Of a stretch of DNA of 64,000 nt, positions 49,219-57,721 are shown piece after piece; within the stretch, counting starts at the first letter, position 1; the number at the start of each line of letters is the position of its first letter. The notes under the pieces are model-generated. The model saw only the letters and a list, made by a program, of their open reading frames with translations. It did not search any database and was not told the DNA's origin. Source of the DNA: CAYNEI01 sp964396185 (GTDB lineage: Archaea > Thermoplasmatota > SW-10-69-26); contig CAYNEI010000010.1 of the NCBI GenBank assembly GCA_964396185.1, positions 16,486-80,485 of the forward strand. Direction: 5' to 3'. The translations under genes and the position numbers were made by a program.

Positions 49219-51042
49219 TTGGCGAAGAAGAAGAGCCTCGATGAACTCGATGAGGAGATGCGCCAGCTCGAGGAGGAGCTGGCGGCCCTCGAAGAGGGGG
49301 ACCTCCCGGAGGAGGAAGCAGACGAGCCCCCGAAGAAGCGCGGGCTCAAGGACAAGCTCCCGCTCTTCGGTGACGATGAACCCGAGGAGGCCGTCGAGGC
49401 CGAGCCTCCGGCTGACGAGGAGCTCGAAGGTGGAGACGCCGACGAGGCTGCCAGCCCCATCGGCCGCCTAGTGGGCCGGTTCCGCGGCTCCGGGGAACAA
49501 GACGACGATCCAGCGCCCGAGGAGGGCGACGAAGCCGAGGCCGACGACCCAGAAGAGGATGAGGGAGGCAAGCTCAAGGGCCTCATGGGCCGGTTCAAAC
49601 GCGGCGAACCGGAGGATGAGGACGAGGAGGCCGAGGCCTCCCCGCCGGACGAGCAGGCCAGCCAGGAACCCGAGACGGCTCCCGAGCCCGATGAGCCGCA
49701 TGAACCGGAGCCAGAACCCGAACCGAAGCCCGAGCCTGCGCCCCCGGCGGGTTCAGCACGCCGGGAGATCGATCGGTGGGAACGCACCGAGGAGGGTGGC
49801 TGGCGACCCCGCGAAGGGCGCGCGGAGGCCCCCGAACCTGAGGACGAGGAACCAGAGCCTCGGGCAACCACCTTGCTGGGCCGCTTCCGCGGTGACGACG
49901 AGCCAGAGGCTGAGCGCGCAGCTGAGCACGAGGAGGAGGGCGAGTCGGAGGTCCTCGCGGGTGCCGGACCACCTGGCGATGAGGACCCCGAGGCCGAGGA
50001 GGATGACGAGGAGCGAAGCCGGAAGCCGCTGCTTTGGCTGGTGCTGCTTCTCGTCGGCATCGTGATCATCGGAGCGATCATCTACGTCGCCCTCGACGAC
50101 GACGGCATCGGAGGGGATGGCGCTGGTGACGTCAGCGCTGCGTTCACCGCTGAAGGCCCCCAGACCGAGGACGGTACGTTCGTGGCCCTGGCCGGCCAGG
50201 GCTTCACGTTCGATGCCACTGAGACCGCAGGGTCTCCGAGCACGTACGAGTGGGACTTCGGCGACGGAGCTACCGAGGCCACGGAGACCGCGACCATCTC
50301 CCACACCTACGATGAGCCAGGGAGCTACACGGTCACCCTCACAGCGGGTGGCTCGACGGCCACCCTGGAGGTCCTGGCCATCCAAGCCCCCGACCCGGTG
50401 CCACAGGTCCTGGCCAACGGTGCACCCCTGGCAGAGCCAGGGACCGTGGGCAACAACCTCTTCGTGGGCGACCAAGCCACCCTCGACGGGACAGGATCCA
50501 CGGGTGATCCCGACCACCCCATCCAGGACTACGCCTGGGACATCGACGGCGATGGCACGCCGGATGCCACGGGCGAGACCGCAACAGCCAGCTTCCCCCA
50601 GCCGGGCATGTTCATGGTGGAGCTGACCGTGACCGACCCCTTCGGCAACACCGCCTCGGCCACCCAGATGATCCACATCTCCGACCAAGCGAGCTTCGAG
50701 AACGAGACCATCGGCACCTCGACGCTGGCCCAAGAGGCCGTGAACCAACACCCCGTTGCCGTCCAACAGGGACGCATGGGCGTGCTACCCTCGCAGATCG
50801 ACGTGACCCTCACCTACGACCCGGGTACGCTCTCCACGGACCTGGACCTGGCCTTCGAGTCCCCGGACGGGACCAACGAGACCGCCGAGGACGACGAGGG
50901 GGACACCGGCGAGGAGACCATCAGCATCACGGGCGCCGACATCCCTGCTGGGGAGTGGACGGTCTACGTCAGCAGCGACCCAGCCGGGCTCGGGGGCAGC
51001 CAAGAGGCCACCTACACGGTGACCATCCAGATCTACTACTGA
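49219..51042 (+). CDS. Membrane PKD protein with long acidic cytoplasmic region and GRF motifs
   Basis: 607 residues, TTG start. Residues 1-268 are extremely acidic and Pro/Glu-rich, with a short coiled-coil-like start (SLDELDEEMRQLEEELAALE). Within this region LVGRFRG (84-90), LMGRFKRG (122-129) and LLGRFRG (219-225) repeat a basic-hydrophobic motif. A single membrane helix spans about 271-290 (LLWLVLLLVGIVIIGAIIYV). Outside are two PKD domains (YEWDFGDGATEATETATISH and YAWDIDGDGTPD) and a C-terminal P/PPC-like domain. With no signal peptide it is probably N-in, C-out. Function unknown; the motifs look like docking sites. Confidence 0.75.
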   Translation: MAKKKSLDELDEEMRQLEEELAALEEGDLPEEEADEPPKKRGLKDKLPLFGDDEPEEAVEAEPPADEELEGGDADEAASPIGRLVGRFRGSGEQDDDPAPEEGDEAEADDPEEDEGGKLKGLMGRFKRGEPEDEDEEAEASPPDEQASQEPETAPEPDEPHEPEPEPEPKPEPAPPAGSARREIDRWERTEEGGWRPREGRAEAPEPEDEEPEPRATTLLGRFRGDDEPEAERAAEHEEEGESEVLAGAGPPGDEDPEAEEDDEERSRKPLLWLVLLLVGIVIIGAIIYVALDDDGIGGDGAGDVSAAFTAEGPQTEDGTFVALAGQGFTFDATETAGSPSTYEWDFGDGATEATETATISHTYDEPGSYTVTLTAGGSTATLEVLAIQAPDPVPQVLANGAPLAEPGTVGNNLFVGDQATLDGTGSTGDPDHPIQDYAWDIDGDGTPDATGETATASFPQPGMFMVELTVTDPFGNTASATQMIHISDQASFENETIGTSTLAQEAVNQHPVAVQQGRMGVLPSQIDVTLTYDPGTLSTDLDLAFESPDGTNETAEDDEGDTGEETISITGADIPAGEWTVYVSSDPAGLGGSQEATYTVTIQIYY

Positions 51043-51097
51043 GCGCAGCCTCCCGGGTAGCGTCAGCTTCAAGGACAGGCAGGCGTTGGCAGGCGTG

Positions 51098-52471
51098 ATG
51101 CGAGAGGAGCGAGGCTGGCTCAGGCACCTCACGGGTCCCTGGGCGGGTCTTGGACTCCTCCTGCTCGGGCTGGCCCTGGGGACCTGGTGGCCCTCCTCAG
51201 TGGGACCGGTCCAGGACGGGGTCCGGGAGGGCATCTCGTGGCTACGCACCGCGGCCCCGTACATCATCCTGCTCAGCATCCTGCCAGCCCTGCTGGACCT
51301 CTTCGACCAGGAGGGTGGCAAGGCGCCGATCGTGGTCGTCGGCCTCTTCATCGCCTCCTCGGCCCTGGCCGGCATCTACGCCGTCGTGGTCGGTGGCCTC
51401 GTGTTCCAGCTGCCGCTGGCTGGCGGGTCCACGGGCCTGGGGTTCGGGGAAGCGATCGGCAACGTCTTCTCGGATGTGTCGGCCAGCCCGGAGATCCTGG
51501 GCGTGTTCTGGGCCTTCGGCAGCGCGTTCTTCCTGCATCTGTTGATCCTGGCGGGTCGCCACGTCCCGTCTGAGAGCCTGCTGGGCCGGCCAGCAGCAGC
51601 TCTGGGGTACTTCGGGCGCCAGACCCGGGGCGTCTTCCGGCGGATCTTCGAGATCTTCGTGGATGGCCTGGGCAAGTGGTTGGAGTACGCGCTCCCGCTG
51701 CTCCTCTTCTCCGTGGGCACCTTCGTGCCGGTCTCCATCACCGATGCAGCCGACCGGGCCGCCGGCGCCTCGGGCGGGTTCGCCGCCATGCCGTGGTACT
51801 TGGCCACCGCCGCCCTGATCGCCGTGGCGACGATCGCGTACATGTTCATGGTGGCCGCCCTGGCCATCCACCTCTCCGGTCGCTCCTGGCGCAAGGCGCT
51901 GCGAGAGTACGTGGCACCGGTCTACTCGTTCGCGTGGTCCACGGTCTCGAGCACCGCCACGATCCCCATCAACGTGGAGGCGGCGGGCAAGGGCTTGGAT
52001 GCCCGGGAGTCCACCCGGGGCTTCGTGATCCCGCTCGGGGCCACGGTGAACCTGGATGGCACGCTGATCGCGGCGGTCTTGATCACCCCGGTGGTCGCCA
52101 TGGCCATCGGGATCGAGCTGACCTTCGGCCAGCTCGCCGCCACCCTGGTCCCGCTCTTCTTCATGACGGTGGGCGCCCCGGGGATCCCTGCCGGCATGTC
52201 GTTTTTAGCCCCCCCGGTCATCGCCGCAGTGCTGGGCCTCCAGGGCGCCCCGGCCGAGGCGTTCATCGGGGTCTGGTTCGCCTTCAGCCTGGGCTTGGCT
52301 GACCAGTTCCGCACGGCGGTGAACTCCGTGAACAACGGCTTCCTGACCCTCATCGCAGAGCGCATCCTCTACGGCCCACGGCGCGAGATCGTGGTCGAGG
52401 ACGTGGAAACCGGCGAGCGCTCGGTCATCGGCGGCGAGAGCGAAACGAGCGACGACCTGGCGGGCGTCTGA
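51098..52471 (+). CDS. Sodium/dicarboxylate symporter (SDF/DAACS family)
   Basis: 457 residues with about eight membrane helices. The serine-rich hairpin SFAWSTVSSTATIPINVEAA and FVIPLGATVNLDGT (equivalent to NMDGT) are the signature motifs of the glutamate-transporter fold. GAPGIPAGMSFLAPPVIAAV covers the second hairpin. Members import C4-dicarboxylates or acidic and neutral amino acids with Na+ or H+. The C-terminal tail is hydrophilic and acidic. I start it at the ATG at 51098; TTG 51086 would add four residues. Confidence 0.9.
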   Translation: MREERGWLRHLTGPWAGLGLLLLGLALGTWWPSSVGPVQDGVREGISWLRTAAPYIILLSILPALLDLFDQEGGKAPIVVVGLFIASSALAGIYAVVVGGLVFQLPLAGGSTGLGFGEAIGNVFSDVSASPEILGVFWAFGSAFFLHLLILAGRHVPSESLLGRPAAALGYFGRQTRGVFRRIFEIFVDGLGKWLEYALPLLLFSVGTFVPVSITDAADRAAGASGGFAAMPWYLATAALIAVATIAYMFMVAALAIHLSGRSWRKALREYVAPVYSFAWSTVSSTATIPINVEAAGKGLDARESTRGFVIPLGATVNLDGTLIAAVLITPVVAMAIGIELTFGQLAATLVPLFFMTVGAPGIPAGMSFLAPPVIAAVLGLQGAPAEAFIGVWFAFSLGLADQFRTAVNSVNNGFLTLIAERILYGPRREIVVEDVETGERSVIGGESETSDDLAGV

Positions 52472-52479
52472 CGGCGTAG

Positions 52480-52640
52480 CTGTGGGGAGCAACCACAGGG
52501 CTCACAGGGGACACGGCGGACCACAGTGGTAGAGGATCTTCTGATCCCTCCGTGACCCTCGGTGCTCTCCGTGCCCACCGTGGCTGCTCTACCCAGATAC
52601 CGCGTCGTCTTCGGAGCCGGTCCCTCGACCATCGCCGGGC
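52480..52640. other. Spacer with CCGTG/CACAGG degenerate repeats
   Basis: After the transporter gene the sequence consists of irregular repeats such as CCTCCGTGACCCTCGGTGCT and CTCCGTGCCCACCGTGG. The style matches the spacer at 19270-19450. No gene is supported here. Confidence 0.5.
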
Positions 52641-52642
52641 AG

Positions 52643-52651
52643 CTTTTGTAA
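52643..52651 (+). promoter_or_regulatory. TATA box of the GNAT gene
   Basis: CTTTTGTAA is centred about 25 nt before GTG 52672 and supports that start over the longer open frame. Confidence 0.5.
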
Positions 52652-52671
52652 CCCACCACGCATTCCGGGCC

Positions 52672-53154
52672 GTGGCCTCAGTCACCATCCGGCAAGCCAC
52701 CGTGGACGACGCGCAAGCCATCGTGGATCTCTGGAAGGGCTTCGTCGAGTTCCTCTCGCCCCAGGACCCGCGCTACGAGGCCCGGGAGGGCGCCTACGAG
52801 AAGTGGCACAAGTACTTCCAGAACAGGATGGCCGGCAGCGAGCACGCCACGGTCATCGTGGCCGAGGACGACGCCTCCGGCGAGCTCGTAGGGGTCATCG
52901 AGGCCCGCGTGACCGGGGGCCACCCGGTCTTCAAGGTCTCCAAGCACGGCCACCTGTACGGCCACTTCGTCGTGGAGGACCGCCGGGGCGAGGGCATCGG
53001 CGAGGAGCTCATCCAGGCTGCCGAGGCGTGGTTCCGGGACAAGCAGCTGCCCTACTACCGGGTCAGCGTGCTCTCTTGGCTCCCGGAGGTCAAGCAGGCC
53101 TACGAGGATGCCGGCATGGAGCACGCCGAGTGGATCATGGAGAAGGAGCTCTAG
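52672..53154 (+). CDS. GNAT-family N-acetyltransferase
   Basis: 160 residues from GTG 52672. The fold begins SVTIRQATVDDAQAIVDLWK; the acetyl-CoA loop is VVEDRRGEGIGEELIQAAE (R/Q-x-x-G-x-G/A), and YYRVSVLSWLPEVKQAYEDA forms the C-terminal strands. It transfers an acetyl group from acetyl-CoA to an unknown amine. The last 20 bp overlap the end of the convergent sensor-kinase gene. Confidence 0.88.
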   Translation: MASVTIRQATVDDAQAIVDLWKGFVEFLSPQDPRYEAREGAYEKWHKYFQNRMAGSEHATVIVAEDDASGELVGVIEARVTGGHPVFKVSKHGHLYGHFVVEDRRGEGIGEELIQAAEAWFRDKQLPYYRVSVLSWLPEVKQAYEDAGMEHAEWIMEKEL

Positions 53155-55243
53155 ACCCTTCACGGCTAGCGTCCCGGACCACCGTGTTGGGCGAGGCGAC
53201 GGGCAGGGTGAAGGAGAACGTCGAGCCCTCACCAAGGCGCGATTCCACCCACATGTCCCCGCCATGGCGCTCGATCACGCGCTTGGCGATGGGCAAACCC
53301 ACGCCTGTCCCAGGGAAGGCGTCCCTGCCGTGCAGACGCCGGAACACCTCGAAGATCCGCTCGTGGTAGGCAGGGTCGATGCCGAGCCCGTTGTCCGCCA
53401 CGTGGAAGATCCAGCGATCCCCGTCCTTCTCCGCGGTGATGCTCACCTCTGGGGTTCGTCCCTCTGGTTGGAACTTGAGGGCGTTGGTGAGGAGGTTCAT
53501 GAACACCTGGCTGAGCTGGGAGCCGTCTGCATGGACTGTGGGCAGCGGGTCGTGGTGGATGCGGGCGCCGGTCTCTGAGACCATGGCGGAGAGGTCTGCG
53601 AGGACGCCGCCGAGGATCTCGCCTGCGTCCACGTCGGCCAGCGGGCCGGTCTCTCGGTCGACGCGCGCGTACTCGAGGAGGTCGCGCACGAGGCGATCCA
53701 TCCGGTCGGCCCCCTCCTCTGCGAACGAGAGATAGATCTCGCTCGTCTCGTCCAGTTGGGCGTCCAAGTGGCGTGCGAGGAGCTGAAGGTAGCTCTTGAC
53801 CATCCGGATCGGCTCCTTGAGATCGTGGCTGGCCACGAAGGCGAACCGCTCCAACTCAGCGTTCGACCGTGCCAGCTCGTCGGCATGGGAGCGAAGGGTC
53901 CGCTCGTTCTCCTTGAGCGCCGTGATGTCGAGCACCGCGCCCTCGAAGCCCTGGACGGTCCCATCAGGCCCATGGAGCGCGCGGACGTTGAAGGAGATCC
54001 ATGCGGGCTCCCCGGTGGCCCTCTGTATCTCGAGCTCCAGGTTGCGCACTTCACCATCCTGGTCGAGGGCATCCCGCCAACGCGCCTCCCCGCCAGAGAC
54101 GTCGTTCGGGAGCAGGGCTTCCCCGGCGAGCATCGTGCCCTTGTCCGGGTGGCCCATGATCTCTACGAAGGCGTCGTTGACCTCGAGCAGGGTCCCGTCA
54201 GGGTCGATCTGGAACATGCCCACCGGCACATGTTCGAAAAGGCCGCGGAAGCGCTCCTCGCTCACGGCCAAGTCCCTGGTTCGGGAGCGCACCTGGCGAC
54301 GGAGCACGTAGGCGTTGCCCGCGAGGGCGGCCACGAGACCGAGCACCGTCAACCCACCAGCTTGGATCCAAGTGTTCTCGTAGAACGGGTCCGGTGCATC
54401 GGCGACCCTGATCGGCGTGAGGTCGAACCCGGTCCACCTTTCATAGATGGCGACGAAGTCGGCGTGACCGACGCTCTCCAACCCCTTGTTCACGATGGAG
54501 AGCAGCTCCTTGTGGCCGTCTGGGACCGCGAAACTCGCCTCAGCTCGGACCACCATCTCGCCCAGGGGCTCGAGGTCAGCGAACCTGGGGTCCTGGCCGA
54601 TCAGGTAGGCCACGGTGGCGAACGAGCCCAGGTAGGCCGCCGCCTCGCCATCCTTGACCATCGCGAGCCCATCGGTGATCCCACGTACCTCGATGAGCTC
54701 GAGATCCGGGCGGTGTTCGGTGAGCCAATCCTCGCTCAGCGCGTCCGGGATGATCGCGACACGCGTGCCCGGCTCGAGATCCTCGTGGGAGCTGGGACCC
54801 TCTTGCTGTCCGTCCACCCAGAACCCGATGCCCCCCGAGATGTAGGGGGCACTGAAATCGAGGGCCTCCTCCAGCTCATCTGTGGGGACGACGGGGGAGA
54901 TCATGTCGGCCTCTCCGCGCTCAAGCATGGCCACCGCCTCGGAGAGGCTGGAGGCCCGCGTGTGCTCGACCTCAGCCCCGAGCCGAAGGCTCATAAGGGT
55001 GAGGATGTCCACATCGATGCCCACGGTGTCCCCATCGGTGTCGTGGAACACCATCGGGGGAAGCTCGAGCCAGACCACGTGCCGCAGCGGTCCGTGCGCT
55101 TCTAGGAACAGCTCCTCGCGCGGCGTCAGCGCCGATCCCCCATCGCCAGATACCCCAGGGGTCAACGCGCCCAAGAGGAGCAGGACGCCAAGCAGGGGGG
55201 TCCAGAGCCGACGGCGGTGGGGGCTGCTCCCCCTCGGGGCCAT
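53135..55243 (-). CDS. Membrane histidine kinase with substrate-binding sensor domain and PAS
   Basis: 702 residues from the ATG at 55243, about 26 nt from CTCATATG. A signal peptide leads into a type-3 solute-binding domain (residues about 45-270: VGIDVDILTLMSLRLGAEVE, SEAVAMLERGEADMIS). A membrane helix (GGLTVLGLVAALAGNAYVLR) is followed by a PAS domain (FRGLFEHVPVGMFQIDPDG), HisKA (FAFVASHDLKEPIRMVKSYL, with the phosphorylated His) and HATPase (NLLTNALKFQ, DNGLGIDP, GTGVGLPIAKRV). It probably detects an external amino acid or similar solute. No response regulator gene is adjacent. Confidence 0.92.
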   Translation of the reverse strand: MAPRGSSPHRRRLWTPLLGVLLLLGALTPGVSGDGGSALTPREELFLEAHGPLRHVVWLELPPMVFHDTDGDTVGIDVDILTLMSLRLGAEVEHTRASSLSEAVAMLERGEADMISPVVPTDELEEALDFSAPYISGGIGFWVDGQQEGPSSHEDLEPGTRVAIIPDALSEDWLTEHRPDLELIEVRGITDGLAMVKDGEAAAYLGSFATVAYLIGQDPRFADLEPLGEMVVRAEASFAVPDGHKELLSIVNKGLESVGHADFVAIYERWTGFDLTPIRVADAPDPFYENTWIQAGGLTVLGLVAALAGNAYVLRRQVRSRTRDLAVSEERFRGLFEHVPVGMFQIDPDGTLLEVNDAFVEIMGHPDKGTMLAGEALLPNDVSGGEARWRDALDQDGEVRNLELEIQRATGEPAWISFNVRALHGPDGTVQGFEGAVLDITALKENERTLRSHADELARSNAELERFAFVASHDLKEPIRMVKSYLQLLARHLDAQLDETSEIYLSFAEEGADRMDRLVRDLLEYARVDRETGPLADVDAGEILGGVLADLSAMVSETGARIHHDPLPTVHADGSQLSQVFMNLLTNALKFQPEGRTPEVSITAEKDGDRWIFHVADNGLGIDPAYHERIFEVFRRLHGRDAFPGTGVGLPIAKRVIERHGGDMWVESRLGEGSTFSFTLPVASPNTVVRDASREGSRAPSP

Positions 55244-55265
55244 GGACTCTATCTTGGTGCACACC

Positions 55266-55273
55266 CATATGAG
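55266..55273 (-). promoter_or_regulatory. TATA box of the sensor-kinase gene
   Basis: CTCATATG on the minus strand lies 26 nt upstream of ATG 55243. The divergent egtB gene starts at 55378. Confidence 0.5.
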
Positions 55274-55377
55274 GTCTTAGGTTCCCGAGCCCCAGCCACG
55301 CAGAGGCGTCTGCAAGCATAGAGCCCTGAAGACCGCGACAACAACCTCTTAGGCGGGAACACGGGTCCTGGGCTCGT

Positions 55378-56727
55378 ATGCCCGAGCCAGGCCCCCACCC
55401 CCACGCGCCCGGGGAAAGCACCGAGGCGCTGCGTGCCTGGTACGAAGCGCGCTTGGAGGCCGTGCGTGCGCGGACCTGGACGCTCGTAGACGCGCTGACC
55501 GAAGACCAGCTCACCACCCAGCCCGAACCCGTCATGGGCACCTTGGCCTGGGACGTGGGCCACATCGGCTTCTTCGAGAACCTGTGGCTCGTGGACGAGC
55601 TCGGCGGCGACCCGGTCGACGAGGCCACCGCCAAGCTCTACGACCCCTTCGAGCACCCCCGCAGCCAGCGCGGTGAGCTCGATCTCCCGGACCGCCATGA
55701 GCTCCGCGCTTTCCTCTCGGATGTGCGCAAGCGCGCGCTGCACACCCTGGCTGAGCTGGATCTGGAAGGCGACGGCGCGTTGACCCGGCACGGCTTCGTG
55801 CACGACATGATCGTGCGCCACGAGTGCCAGCACCAGGAGAACATGCTGATCACCCTCCAGCTCATGGGCTCGGACCCCCAGGGTCTGGCCCCTTACCAGC
55901 CACCCAACCGGGAGGCCAAGCCGGCTGCCCAGACGCGGGTGGATGGGATGGTGGAGCTGCCGGCAGGGAGCTACGAGATCGGGACCGCGCCCCGCGTGGG
56001 CGCCTACGACAACGAGTGGCCCAGCCACACCGTCGAGCTCGAGCGCTTCCGCATCGCGCGTGCCCCGGTCACGAACTGCGAGTTCCTCGCGTTCATCGAG
56101 GATGGTGGCTACGAGGCCGAGGGGTACTGGAGCCAGGATGGCTGGCTCATCTGCCAAGCGCTTGGCTGGGAGCACCCGAAGTACTGGCAGGCCACCGATG
56201 ACGGGTGGGTCACCCGGGAGTTCGATCGGGAGATCGCGCTCCCCCCGGACCAGCCCGTGGTGCACACCAGCTACTACGAGGCCGAGGCGTATGCCTCCTG
56301 GGCGGGCAAGCGGCTGCCTACCGAGAAGGAGTGGGAGATCGCGGCGAGCTGGGACCCGGCCACCGGGACGCGCCGGCTCTACCCCTGGGGGGATGATCCC
56401 TGGAGCCCGGAGCGCGCCAACCTTGGCCAGCGCCTCTACGGGCCCGCACCGGTGGGCGCCTACCCGGAGGGCATCTCGGCGGTGGGATGCCACCAGATGG
56501 TGGGTGATGTGTGGGAGTGGACATCTAGCCTGCACACCGGCTACCCTGGCTTCGAGCCCTTCCCCTACCCCGAGTACGCTCTCACCCACATGGACATGGG
56601 CTACCAGGTCCTCCGGGGTGGCAGCTGGGCCACCTGGCCGGATGTCGCCCATGCAACGGTGCGCAACTGGCACCAGCCGGACCACCAGCACATCCTGGCG
56701 GGCATCCGGTTGGCGGAGGACGCCTGA
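55378..56727 (+). CDS. egtB: Ergothioneine synthase EgtB (iron-dependent sulfoxide synthase)
   Basis: 449 residues with the two-domain EgtB layout: an N-terminal DinB-like helical bundle and a C-terminal formylglycine-generating-enzyme-type fold. The iron-binding facial triad is visible as His62 (WDVGHIGFFENLW) and His148/His152 (RHECQHQEN). FGE-type motifs include ARAPVTNCEFLAFIEDGGY, GKRLPTEKEWEIAASWDP and GDVWEWTSS. It joins a thiol donor (gamma-glutamylcysteine or cysteine, by subtype) to trimethylhistidine with oxygen. The stop codon overlaps the egtD start (TGATG), so the two are co-translated. Confidence 0.93.
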   Translation: MPEPGPHPHAPGESTEALRAWYEARLEAVRARTWTLVDALTEDQLTTQPEPVMGTLAWDVGHIGFFENLWLVDELGGDPVDEATAKLYDPFEHPRSQRGELDLPDRHELRAFLSDVRKRALHTLAELDLEGDGALTRHGFVHDMIVRHECQHQENMLITLQLMGSDPQGLAPYQPPNREAKPAAQTRVDGMVELPAGSYEIGTAPRVGAYDNEWPSHTVELERFRIARAPVTNCEFLAFIEDGGYEAEGYWSQDGWLICQALGWEHPKYWQATDDGWVTREFDREIALPPDQPVVHTSYYEAEAYASWAGKRLPTEKEWEIAASWDPATGTRRLYPWGDDPWSPERANLGQRLYGPAPVGAYPEGISAVGCHQMVGDVWEWTSSLHTGYPGFEPFPYPEYALTHMDMGYQVLRGGSWATWPDVAHATVRNWHQPDHQHILAGIRLAEDA

Positions 56728-57692
56728 TGGTCACGACCCCCGACCCATGTTTCGCCGAGGACGTGCGCGCCGGGCTCACCGCCGACGCGAAAGCGATCCC
56801 GCCCAAGTGGCTCTACGACGAGCGCGGCAGCAAGCTCTTCGAGGAGATCACCGAGCTGGACGAGTACTACCTCACGCGCACCGAACGCGCCATCTTGGAG
56901 GCCAACGCCGACGAGATCATCGCCGCATGCCCTTCACCCCTCGAACTCGTCGAGCTGGGTGCAGGGAGCGCGGACAAGACCCGCCTTTTGATCGAAGCCG
57001 CCATCCAGGCCCAGGGGCCCACGGTCTACTGCCCTGTGGACATCAGCAAGGCGGCGATCGAGATGGCCAAGGACCGCCTCGAGGACCGCTACCAGGAGCT
57101 CACCGTGCGTCCTGTGATCGGAGCCTACACCGAGGGCCTGGGCAAGCTGGCAGATCCTGGCGCCCCTCCACGCCTGGTGCTCTTCATCGGCTCGAGCATC
57201 GGGAACTTCGAGCTCACCGGCCAGCGCGAGCTCCTGTCGAGCTGGGGGAAGGTCATGCGCCCGCAGGACCGCTTCCTCTTGGGCACTGATATGCGCAAGC
57301 CTGCCAGCATCTTGGAGCCCGCCTACAACGACGCCAAGGGCGTGACCGCCCGGTTCACCGAGAACCTGCTCGTGCGCATGAACCGGGAGCTCGGCGCCAA
57401 CTTCGACTTGGGCGCCTTCGAGCACACCGCCCGCTTCAACCCCGACGAGAGCCGCATCGAGATCCACCTGGCCAGCCAGCGCGACCAGGAGGTCCACCTG
57501 GAAGCCCTGGACCTCACGGTGGCGTTCCAGGAGGGCGAGCTCTTGCACACCGAGAACTCCTACAAGTACACGGAAGAGCTCATCGAGGACCTGGTCACCT
57601 CAGCCGGCCTGGAGCGCGTGCGGTCCTGGTACGACGATCAGGCTTGGTTCGGCGTCCACCTGCTCGCACCCTCCGGGCGCTCGCCGGTTTAG
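56727..57692 (+). CDS. egtD: Histidine N-alpha-methyltransferase EgtD
   Basis: 321 residues, standard length. The N-terminal region has IPPKWLYDERGSKLFEEITE and LDEYYLTRTERAILEANADE, and the SAM site is LVELGAGSADKTRLLIEA. VLFIGSSIGNFE and the HTARFNPDESRIEIHL segment are conserved in EgtD. It methylates histidine three times to hercynine, the substrate of EgtB. With egtB this forms a minimal ergothioneine pathway; EgtA, EgtC and EgtE homologues are not in the window. EgtBD pairs are common in actinobacteria, cyanobacteria and fungi (as Egt1) and uncommon in archaea. Confidence 0.94.
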   Translation: MVTTPDPCFAEDVRAGLTADAKAIPPKWLYDERGSKLFEEITELDEYYLTRTERAILEANADEIIAACPSPLELVELGAGSADKTRLLIEAAIQAQGPTVYCPVDISKAAIEMAKDRLEDRYQELTVRPVIGAYTEGLGKLADPGAPPRLVLFIGSSIGNFELTGQRELLSSWGKVMRPQDRFLLGTDMRKPASILEPAYNDAKGVTARFTENLLVRMNRELGANFDLGAFEHTARFNPDESRIEIHLASQRDQEVHLEALDLTVAFQEGELLHTENSYKYTEELIEDLVTSAGLERVRSWYDDQAWFGVHLLAPSGRSPV

Positions 57693-57721
57693 AGGGCCGT
57701 CGGCTGCGGCCGGCTATCGGC

